DNA of 14,781 bases, taken from the NCBI GenBank assembly GCA_022717655.1, contig JAIIAN010000067.1, positions 1-14,781 of the forward strand, given 5' to 3'. This document shows, one piece after another, positions 6,109-12,494 of the stretch. How positions within the stretch are numbered: the stretch's first letter is position 1; the number at the start of each line of letters is the position of its first letter. This DNA comes from Bacillota bacterium (lineage in GTDB: Bacteria > Bacillota > Clostridia > Lachnospirales > Lachnospiraceae). The notes under the pieces were generated by a model. It was not told where the DNA came from, ran no database searches, and was given only the letters and a program-made list of their open reading frames with translations. The position numbers and the translations under genes were made by a program.

Positions 6109-7323
6109 ATGTCAAAAAAGAAATTAATGATATTGGGGGCTGGAATCTATCAAGTGCCCCTGATTAAAAAAGCAAAAGAGATGGGACTGGAAACGCTGGT
6201 TGTCAGCATAAAAGGAAATTATCCAGGAATCGAACTTGCAGATTCTTTTTATGAGATAGATACAAGAGATTATGAAAAAATATTAGAAACTGCAAAAAGA
6301 GAAAAAATTTCCGGAATCTGTACGTCTGGAACGGATGTGGCAGTGCGGGCAATTGGTTATGTCTGTGAAAATCTGGGGCTTAGGGGAATCCCAAAAGAGG
6401 CAGCGTGGAAGGTGACAGACAAACTTTTGATGAAAGAGGCATTAAAAGCAGGACAGGTTTCAACCGCAGATTTTAGAAAAGTCTCTTCTTATGAAGAATG
6501 TGTGGAGTCCGCTAAGAAACTTGGATTTCCGGTTGTGGTAAAAGCGGTAGACAGTTCTGGAAGCCGTGGAATCCACCGTGTGGACTGTATGGAAGAATTA
6601 GAGTATGCATGGCAGGAAGCAAAAAAAGTAACAAAAAAGGCATACATTCTGGTTGAAGAATTTATCGATGCCGATGAAATCGGAGTGGATGCCTTTATTG
6701 GAGAAGAACAAATAGAAGCCTTTTTCCCACATGAAAAATTCACTTATACCGTAAATGGAACAACAATGCCAATCGGACATAAATTTCCATATCATGCTTC
6801 AAAAAAACTCATGGAAAATCTGAAACATCAGATTGAGCTTGCCGTAAAAGCACTTGGAATGAAAAACTGTCCGTTAAATGCCGATGTGTTTGTAAAAGGA
6901 GAACAGGTCTGGCTGATTGAAGTTGGCGGAAGAACCGGAGCAACCTGTATTCCGGAATTGATTTCGATTGATACCGGTTATGACTGGTATGAAAAAATAA
7001 TCCGCTATGCACTTGGGGAAGAAGCAGAGTTTCAGAGTGAAGAAGCACATCCTTGTATGGGTGCATTATTGTTTTCCAATCAGGATGGTGTAATCGAAAA
7101 GATTGAAGCAGAAAAGATAGAAGAACTGGCACAAAAAGGAATTGAGGTTCAGTTTGATTATCAGGTGGGTGATAAAATCGAGGCGATGAAGAATGGAACA
7201 GACCGGATTGGACAGGTTATTATGCAGACAGAAAGCGAGACAGAATTAGAAGAGGCGTTAAGCCATGCAAGAGAAGCAGTCTGGCTGTCGAAAGGAAATT
7301 TAGAAGAACGATGGAAAAATTAA
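6109..7323 (+). CDS. ATP-grasp family carboxylate-amine ligase
   Basis: A 404-residue cytoplasmic ligase of the CarB/PurK-like ATP-grasp superfamily. Such enzymes activate a carboxylate as acyl phosphate and join it to an amine. Residues 1-95 are a Rossmann-like pre-ATP-grasp domain (LMILGAGIYQVPL). The ATP-binding part starts near residue 104 (DKLLMKEAL) and includes VVVKAVDSSGSRGI (Lys145 as the usual ATP lysine), the hinge VEEFIDADEIGVDAF (182-196), and LIEVGGRTGATCIPEL (269-284). The metal-ligand Glu271 is present, but the Asn usually found two residues later (E-x-N) is Gly273. The C-terminal 110 residues are a separate domain. GGGAG lies 10 bases before ATG 6109. The end overlaps the next gene by 13 bases. 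In this operon, a role joining an amino acid or acyl group to an amino sugar is plausible but unproven. Confidence 0.85.
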   Translation: MSKKKLMILGAGIYQVPLIKKAKEMGLETLVVSIKGNYPGIELADSFYEIDTRDYEKILETAKREKISGICTSGTDVAVRAIGYVCENLGLRGIPKEAAWKVTDKLLMKEALKAGQVSTADFRKVSSYEECVESAKKLGFPVVVKAVDSSGSRGIHRVDCMEELEYAWQEAKKVTKKAYILVEEFIDADEIGVDAFIGEEQIEAFFPHEKFTYTVNGTTMPIGHKFPYHASKKLMENLKHQIELAVKALGMKNCPLNADVFVKGEQVWLIEVGGRTGATCIPELISIDTGYDWYEKIIRYALGEEAEFQSEEAHPCMGALLFSNQDGVIEKIEAEKIEELAQKGIEVQFDYQVGDKIEAMKNGTDRIGQVIMQTESETELEEALSHAREAVWLSKGNLEERWKN

Positions 7324-7661
7324 AAGACTATATTTTACTGCATTTAAATATTATGCTGTTTTCATTTACCAGTGTGTTCAGTAAGCTGGCATCACAGCAG
7401 TTTAACAAACATGGACTCTTTTCCGCAGGAATGATTGGATTTTCTTTTTTGATGTTATTAAACTGCTTTGTCTATGCGATTGCGTGGCAGAAAGTTATCA
7501 AAAAATTTGATTTAAATGTTGCTTATGCAAACCGTACCGTATATTTAATCTGGAGTCAGATATGGGCCGTCTTTATTTTCCATGAAAATCTTACGGTGAC
7601 AAATATCATCGGTTTGCTGGTTGTCTTTATTGGAGTGTTGGTGGTGCAGAAATATGAATAG
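7311..7661 (+). CDS. SMR/EamA-type four-helix membrane protein, flippase subunit 1 candidate
   Basis: A 116-residue, four-helix membrane protein of the small multidrug resistance/EamA half-transporter type. The last two helices carry the pattern A-Y-A-x-R-x-V-Y-L-I-W...F-x-E-x-L-T...G-L-L-V-V-F-I-G-V typical of SMR proteins, with the Glu between helices (F-H-E-N-L). Its start lies inside the end of the ATP-grasp gene (13-base overlap) and its end overlaps the next gene by 8 bases, so all three are translationally coupled. In the E. coli arn operon two SMR proteins, ArnE and ArnF, flip undecaprenyl-phosphate-aminoarabinose. The pairing here with an ArnC-like transferase suggests the same job. 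A drug exporter is the alternative, less likely given the operon. Confidence 0.82.
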   Translation: MEKLKDYILLHLNIMLFSFTSVFSKLASQQFNKHGLFSAGMIGFSFLMLLNCFVYAIAWQKVIKKFDLNVAYANRTVYLIWSQIWAVFIFHENLTVTNIIGLLVVFIGVLVVQKYE

Positions 7662-7995
7662 TTATATGTGGCTGTTATTTATCGGAACATTTTTCAGTGC
7701 GTTTTCACAGCTGTTATTAAAACAGAGTGCGAATCGCACGTATAAAAATCCGATTTTTGAATACTTAAACTGGCGAGTGATTCTTTCTTATGGAATCTTT
7801 GCTGCCGTTTTGTTTTTGAATACTTATGCGTATACGAAAGTAGATATGAAATATGGTGCGGTGATTGATACGTTTACTTATGTATTTGTTATGGTGCTTT
7901 CGTATTTTATTTTAAAGGAGAAGTTTACAAAGGGAAAATTAATTGGAAATTTGATTATTATGAGCGGAGTGTTTATTTATACCTTGCCGTTTTAA
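7654..7995 (+). CDS. SMR/EamA-type four-helix membrane protein, flippase subunit 2 candidate
   Basis: A 113-residue four-helix SMR-like protein. I start it at ATG 7654, where the protein reads MNSYMWLLFIGTFFSAFSQL. The open frame extends further upstream, but those residues (cysteine- and tryptophan-rich) are out of character, and 7654 gives the normal length and an 8-base overlap with the previous gene. The first helix has the F-S-A-F-S-Q-L-L-L-K-Q pattern of EamA/SMR helix 1. The C-terminal part has F-I-L-K-E-K-F-T-K-G-K-L-I-G-N-L-I-I-M-S-G-V, the conserved Glu and glycine-rich helix 4. It differs in sequence from its neighbour, as expected for a heterodimer such as ArnE/ArnF. It is the last gene of the operon and is followed by a hairpin shared with the converging aminotransferase gene. 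Confidence 0.82.
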   Translation: MNSYMWLLFIGTFFSAFSQLLLKQSANRTYKNPIFEYLNWRVILSYGIFAAVLFLNTYAYTKVDMKYGAVIDTFTYVFVMVLSYFILKEKFTKGKLIGNLIIMSGVFIYTLPF

Positions 7996-8100
7996 TGATA
8001 AAATCTGTACTTTTGAAATTTGAGAGTACATGAATAAAAAGGTAGAGGAAGAGAAAAGAATGAAAAGCCCAAAAGCACGCCGGATATTGTATTTAACTAT

Positions 8101-8146
8101 AATCACTACTGAAGAATCCTGCTTGCAGGATTCTTTAATAGTGATT
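8101..8146. terminator. Shared hairpin between converging operon and wecE
   Basis: Two 22-base arms (8101-8122 and 8125-8146) pair almost fully, with one C-A mismatch and one G-U pair on the plus strand; the central GAATCCTGC/GCAGGATTC pairing is perfect. The right arm contains the final codons and stop (8135-8137) of the minus-strand aminotransferase gene. T-runs are short on both sides (CTTTAAT on the plus strand), so it is a probable bidirectional terminator with modest U-tracts. Confidence 0.65.
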
Positions 8147-9268
8147 AAAATAATCATAAATTACGTTTACTACGTATTCTTTGTCGGATTGAGAAAGCTG
8201 ATAGTACATTGGAAGACGTACCAGACGTTCACTTTCTTTTGTTGTATAGCGGTCTTCACCAAAGAAACGTCCGTATTTTTTTCCGGCTGGTGCGGAATGT
8301 AATGGAATATAATGAAAAACGGACATCACACCATGTTCTTTTAAATAATGAATAAAAGCAGAACGGCTTTCAAGATTCGGCAGTTTAATATAATACATGT
8401 GAGCATTGTGAACACAATTTTCTGGAATAAATGGCTGTTCAATCAGTCCTTTGTCAGCAAGTGGTTTTAAGGCTTCATCATAAAAGTTCCAAGTAGCCAT
8501 GCGGTCATTTTGAATGACATCTACCAGTTCAAGCTGTGCCCAGAGATAAGCGGCATTTAAATCACTTGGAAGGTAGGAAGAGCCGTAATCCTGCCAGGTG
8601 TATTTATCAATCTGTCCACGGAAGAATTTACTGCGGTCTGTTCCTTTTTCACGCAGGATTTCTGCTTTTTCCTGATAAGTATTATCCTGAAAGAATAAAG
8701 CACCGCCTTCCCCCATACTTAAATTTTTTGTCTCATGGAAACTAAGACAGCCAAAGTCTCCGATTGTTCCAAGACTCTTTCCTTTATAATAAGAAGCAAA
8801 TCCCTGTGCAGCATCTTCGACTACTTTTAGGTGATGACGCTTTGCAATATCCATAATTGTGTCCATTTCGCAGGCAACTCCGGCATAATGAACCGGAACG
8901 ATGACTTTGGTCTTTTCGGTGATGGCATCTTCAATTAAAGTTTCATCAAGGTTCATGGTATCCGGACGGATGTCAACAAACACGAGAGAAGCCCCTCGTT
9001 GAACAAAGGCATCTGCGGTGGAAACAAAGGTGTAGGATGGAAGAATGACTTCGTCTCCTGGTTTGACATCACTTAAAACTGCTGCCATTTCAAGAGCATG
9101 GGTGCAGGAAGTGGTGAGAAATGCCTGACTGGTATGAAAATTTTCTTTCATCCACTGACTGCATTTCTTGGTAAATGTTCCATCTCCGCAGATTTTTCCG
9201 CTTGCGATTGCTTCTTGTATATATTTCACTTCATTTCCCGTATGAGGGGCAATATTAAAATCAATCAT
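8135..9268 (-). CDS. wecE: dTDP-4-amino-4,6-dideoxygalactose transaminase (WecE/RffA type)
   Basis: A 377-residue DegT/DnrJ/EryC1/StrS-family PLP aminotransferase. From memory it matches E. coli WecE/RffA through nearly the whole length, including SGKICGDGTFT, PSYTFVSTADAF, VPVHYAGVACEMDTIM, VVEDAAQG, SFHETKN, REKGTDRS-x-FFRGQ-x-DKYTW, PSDLNAAYLWAQLE and GEDRYTTKESERL-x-RLP. Lys181 in the HETKN motif is the PLP lysine, at the same number as in WecE. The reaction is glutamate-dependent amination of dTDP-4-keto-6-deoxyglucose to dTDP-Fuc4N. On the minus strand AGGAG lies 5 bases before the ATG. The sugar donor genes rmlA/rmlB and the acetyltransferase wecD/rffC are not in the window. It converges on the tailoring operon, so it is under its own control. 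Confidence 0.93.
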   Translation of the reverse strand: MIDFNIAPHTGNEVKYIQEAIASGKICGDGTFTKKCSQWMKENFHTSQAFLTTSCTHALEMAAVLSDVKPGDEVILPSYTFVSTADAFVQRGASLVFVDIRPDTMNLDETLIEDAITEKTKVIVPVHYAGVACEMDTIMDIAKRHHLKVVEDAAQGFASYYKGKSLGTIGDFGCLSFHETKNLSMGEGGALFFQDNTYQEKAEILREKGTDRSKFFRGQIDKYTWQDYGSSYLPSDLNAAYLWAQLELVDVIQNDRMATWNFYDEALKPLADKGLIEQPFIPENCVHNAHMYYIKLPNLESRSAFIHYLKEHGVMSVFHYIPLHSAPAGKKYGRFFGEDRYTTKESERLVRLPMYYQLSQSDKEYVVNVIYDYFNHY

Positions 9269-9314
9269 AACAACTCCTAAAAATTTTGTTTCAAACTAAA
9301 TAACTACAATAACA

Positions 9315-9331
9315 TTTTAACATAGTTAAAA
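9315..9331. promoter_or_regulatory. Perfect 17-base palindrome, candidate wecE operator
   Basis: TTTTAAC-ATA-GTTAAAA is a perfect 7-base inverted repeat about a 3-base centre, lying 47 bases upstream of the wecE start on the minus strand. The A-run on its right is on the wrong side for a terminator of either gene. A repressor site for wecE is possible; no clear sigma-A boxes for wecE could be fixed. Confidence 0.4.
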
Positions 9332-9359
9332 AAAAACGCAAATATTAATTTGATATGCA

Positions 9360-9388
9360 TTGCAATTTAAAAATAAGTATTATATAAT
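9360..9388 (+). promoter_or_regulatory. Sigma-A promoter of the autolysin gene
   Basis: TTGCAA (9360-9365), a 17-base spacer, then TATAAT (9383-9388), a full -10 match. The start point should be near 9395, leaving a leader of about 70 bases before ATG 9465. Confidence 0.75.
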
Positions 9389-9400
9389 AGGAAATACTTG

Positions 9401-9417
9401 GTTAACATGGATGTAAC
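9401..9417 (+). promoter_or_regulatory. Dyad just downstream of the autolysin start point
   Basis: GTTAaCAT-gg-ATGTAAC is an inverted repeat with one unpaired A. It begins about 6 bases after the predicted start point, and flanking CTTG and CAAG extend it. It could be an operator or a leader hairpin. Confidence 0.35.
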
Positions 9418-9464
9418 AAGTTTGAAAGAAGTTGACGCAAAGTAGAAAAGGAAAGAGGTAGGAA

Positions 9465-12431
9465 ATGAAAAAAGTAACTAGAAAGTGGATTGCGTACTTG
9501 TTGACAATAACAATGTTATTATCTGTAGCTACTCCGGTATTTGGAGCAGAGCCAGGTACGGAAGAGATTGTGTCGGAAACTGTGCAGACACCAAAAGTGG
9601 TGCAAAGTACAGAAGAAAGCGCAGATGGAATTTCACAGGAACAGGTTTCAGAGGAACAAAATCAGGAAGCACAGAATACAAACGAACAGAACATTGAGGA
9701 ACAGAATCAGGAAACTTCTGATTTAGAAGGAACAAATTTGGAAGAAACAGATTCACAGGATATGGTTTCAGAGATGGCGTTTAATTATGTGTTTACTCAG
9801 GATGATGGAACCAATCAGTCTGTTGTTATGAGTTTCGGAGACGAAACGACAATGATTGAGAGTGCAGTACTTACATACCGTGATGGAGAAAAAACAAAAA
9901 CAGCAGAGGCAGAAACGGTAACAGAAAATCTTGCCGCTTTTTTGATTCCAATTGCACAGGATGGAGTAGAACGTGTATGGGAAAGTGCTATAGTAAAAAG
10001 TGCAGGAACTGAGTATAGTGTATCACTTCAAGATTCTGAAGGTATGATACAGACAGAAGTTTCAGAAGAAACCGCTTTGGAAGTATTGGAAAATACTGAA
10101 GGAGAACTGTTAGATGAAGAAACAGCCAATCTGGTGGAAGATTCGGTCATTTCCACGGAAGGAGACGGAATCACAGGAAAGGAAATTGAGGATGCAATTG
10201 AAAAATCAGCAAAATTCGTTCCAGACGCAGATGTAACTGCCCAAATCAGTACATTTTCCACAGAATCTTTGGGAAGAGCAGCACAGAAATATGTGATTGT
10301 GTTAGACCCAGGACATGGTGGTTATGATGGAGGCGCTGAGAATCAGAATGGAATTTCTTCCGAATCTGAATCAAAGTTAGCATTAAAAATTGCAACTTAT
10401 GTAAAACAGGAATTAGAAAAATTACCACAGTTCGCCGTCTATATGACCAGAACAAATGATTCCTATGTTGGACTAAGTGAACGTGTGAATTATGCAGCTT
10501 CTAAAAATGCAGACATTTTAGTAAGCCTGCATTTAAATTCCGCAGATTCAAAAACTGCAAACGGAGCGGAAATCCTTGTACCAAGGACAGGACGTTATAA
10601 CTCACAGGTTGCAGAAAATGCCGGACAACTGGCACAGGATATTTTGAAAAAGCTGGTAAGTTTAGGGTTATATAATCGAGGGCTAAAATATCGTGACAGT
10701 ACAAGTGGGACGAAGTATCCGGATGGAAGTACCGCAGATTATTATGCGATTGTTCGTCAGGGACTGCAGGCTGGAATTCCATCCATTATTGTAGAACATG
10801 CATTTATCAGCAGTACAGTGGATGCAAAGTTTTTAGACAGCGAAGAGGATTTACAGAAAATTGGACGAGCAGATGCAGAAGGAATTGCACAGTATTTTAA
10901 TCTGACACTTCCGAATTCTTCTAATAATAACAATTCCAATAACTCAGAAAAGAACGGCTGGGCAAAAGAAAATGGAAACTGGTATTATTATAAGTCCAAT
11001 GTAAAACAGACCGGCTGGCAGAAGATAAATAATAAATGGTATTATCTGAACTCAAATGGAGTGATGCAAACCTACTGGAAAGTCATCAATGGTCATTATT
11101 ATTTCTTTGGAAGTATATCCGATGGAGCAATGAGAACCGGCTGGCAGAATATCTGGGGAAAATATTATTACTTTAATTCCAATGGTGAAATGCAGTATGG
11201 TTGGCAGAAATTAAATGGAGTCTGGTACTATCTTGGCAAATCATCCGATGGAGCAATGAAAACCGGTTGGCAGAAGATTAATGGAAAATGGTATTATCTG
11301 AATCCAAACGGAGTGATGCAGACCTATTGGTATCTGGAAAATGGAAGGTATTATTTCCTTGGAGCAGATGGTTCAAGGAGGACTGGCTGGCAGACCATCT
11401 GGGGCAAACAGTATCATTTGGACAGTGATGGAGTGATGCAGACCGGCTGGCAGAAAATTGATGGCGCATGGTACTATTTTGGAAATGAAAACAATGGTGC
11501 AATGCAGGTCGGCTGGCAGAAGGTTGACAATGAGTATTATTACATCGTTGACAGCGGAGTGATGCAGACCTACTGGAGAAAAATTGACGGAAAATACTAT
11601 TTCTTTGGAGCAAACGGAGTTAGAAGAACTGGCTGGCAGAATATCTGGGGCAAATGGTATTATCTGGATGGAAATGGTGTGATGCAGTATGGCTGGCAGA
11701 AATTAAATGGAGTCTGGTACTACCTTGGTAGCGCTTCTGATGGAGCAATGAAAACCGGCTGGCAGACCATTAATGGAAAGAAGTATTATTTTGACGCAGA
11801 AGGAGCAATGGCAACCGGAACCGTTACAATCAGCGGAACAAAGTACGAATTTGACAGTAACGGAGCCTTAAAAGAAGAAACAAAAACCGAAGGGCTTTAT
11901 TCAATTACAGGAACAAGCAGTGTGACGGTTTCTCAGATGGTAAAATATTATCATACATACACTTCAATTTCATATCCGTCGTCAGAACTGACCAAGGGTG
12001 GTGCACCGGATATTGAAACCTTTTGTAAGATTATAAAAGAAGAAGCCGATGCAGAAAACATTAAAGCGGATGTGGTATTTATTCAGGCAATGTTGGAAAC
12101 CGGTTATCTGAAGTTTGGCGGAGATGTAAAAATCAGCCAGTTTAATTTTGCAGGACTTGGAGCAACCGGAAACGGTGTTGCAGGAAACTCTTTTAAGGAC
12201 GTAAGAACCGGAATCCGTGCTCAGGTACAGCATTTAAAAGCTTATGCCAATAAAGAAGCGTTAAAGAATACATGCGTAGATGTCCGTTTCTCTTATGTGA
12301 CAAGAGGAAGTGCACCTTATGTAGAATGGCTTGGAATCCAGGAAAACCCGAATGGGGGAGGCTGGGCTGCGAGCAAGAATTATGGAAATGATTTAATAGC
12401 ACTATTAAACAATTTAAAAGCAATGAAATAA
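9465..12431 (+). CDS. Secreted autolysin: amidase_3 + wall-binding repeats + glucosaminidase
   Basis: A 988-residue secreted peptidoglycan hydrolase with two catalytic domains. Residues 1-28 are a signal peptide. Residues about 29-105 are a Glu/Gln-rich linker, and about 105-275 an unrecognised domain. Residues about 278-484 are an N-acetylmuramoyl-L-alanine amidase (amidase_3), with zinc ligands His284 (DPGHGG), Glu302 and His356 (SLHLNS) and catalytic Glu444 (IVEHAF). Residues 498-about 805 are 15 choline-binding-like modules. Residues about 810-988 are a GH73-like glucosaminidase domain with the likely catalytic Glu878 in MLETGYLKFGG, followed by NFAGLGATG. All key residues are present, so both activities are likely: cutting the stem peptide from MurNAc and cutting the glycan strand. 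AGAGG lies 6 bases before ATG 9465. A strong promoter upstream and a strong terminator downstream make it a single-gene unit. Confidence 0.94.
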   Translation: MKKVTRKWIAYLLTITMLLSVATPVFGAEPGTEEIVSETVQTPKVVQSTEESADGISQEQVSEEQNQEAQNTNEQNIEEQNQETSDLEGTNLEETDSQDMVSEMAFNYVFTQDDGTNQSVVMSFGDETTMIESAVLTYRDGEKTKTAEAETVTENLAAFLIPIAQDGVERVWESAIVKSAGTEYSVSLQDSEGMIQTEVSEETALEVLENTEGELLDEETANLVEDSVISTEGDGITGKEIEDAIEKSAKFVPDADVTAQISTFSTESLGRAAQKYVIVLDPGHGGYDGGAENQNGISSESESKLALKIATYVKQELEKLPQFAVYMTRTNDSYVGLSERVNYAASKNADILVSLHLNSADSKTANGAEILVPRTGRYNSQVAENAGQLAQDILKKLVSLGLYNRGLKYRDSTSGTKYPDGSTADYYAIVRQGLQAGIPSIIVEHAFISSTVDAKFLDSEEDLQKIGRADAEGIAQYFNLTLPNSSNNNNSNNSEKNGWAKENGNWYYYKSNVKQTGWQKINNKWYYLNSNGVMQTYWKVINGHYYFFGSISDGAMRTGWQNIWGKYYYFNSNGEMQYGWQKLNGVWYYLGKSSDGAMKTGWQKINGKWYYLNPNGVMQTYWYLENGRYYFLGADGSRRTGWQTIWGKQYHLDSDGVMQTGWQKIDGAWYYFGNENNGAMQVGWQKVDNEYYYIVDSGVMQTYWRKIDGKYYFFGANGVRRTGWQNIWGKWYYLDGNGVMQYGWQKLNGVWYYLGSASDGAMKTGWQTINGKKYYFDAEGAMATGTVTISGTKYEFDSNGALKEETKTEGLYSITGTSSVTVSQMVKYYHTYTSISYPSSELTKGGAPDIETFCKIIKEEADAENIKADVVFIQAMLETGYLKFGGDVKISQFNFAGLGATGNGVAGNSFKDVRTGIRAQVQHLKAYANKEALKNTCVDVRFSYVTRGSAPYVEWLGIQENPNGGGWAASKNYGNDLIALLNNLKAMK
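10956..11880 (+). repeat. Fifteen wall-binding modules with four-module higher-order period
   Basis: Modules of 20-22 residues. Modules 2-5 (11019-11270), 6-9 (11271-11516) and 10-13 (11517-11762) form a threefold super-repeat of 84, 82 and 82 codons. In each block, module one ends in QTYW, module two has YYF(F/L)G, module three starts with I-W-G-K, and module four is 22 residues long with (D/N)GAM. Confidence 0.9.
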
Positions 12432-12477
12432 AAAAAGAAACGAGCAGATTTTTAATGACCTGTTCGTTTCTTTTTTT
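12430..12477. terminator. Strong bidirectional terminator between converging genes
   Basis: The arms at 12430-12447 and 12460-12477 pair over up to 18 base pairs (core GAAACGAGCAG/CTGTTCGTTTC with one G-U pair) around a 12-base loop. There is a run of eight T on the plus side and of seven A on the other, so it can work for both the autolysin and the minus-strand gene. Confidence 0.9.
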
Positions 12478-12494
12478 GATTTACCTTTTTTGAA

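Noticed and set aside
7621..7653. Longer N-terminus for the second SMR protein
   Set aside because: The extra 11 residues contain C-W-W-C-R and lie antiparallel to family expectation. ATG 7654 gives the normal SMR length and a short overlap with the upstream gene.
8030..8302. Possible small gene in the gap before wecE on the plus strand
   Set aside because: It has no good ribosome site, runs through the terminator hairpin and then antisense into wecE, and its translation changes character there. It is best explained as chance.
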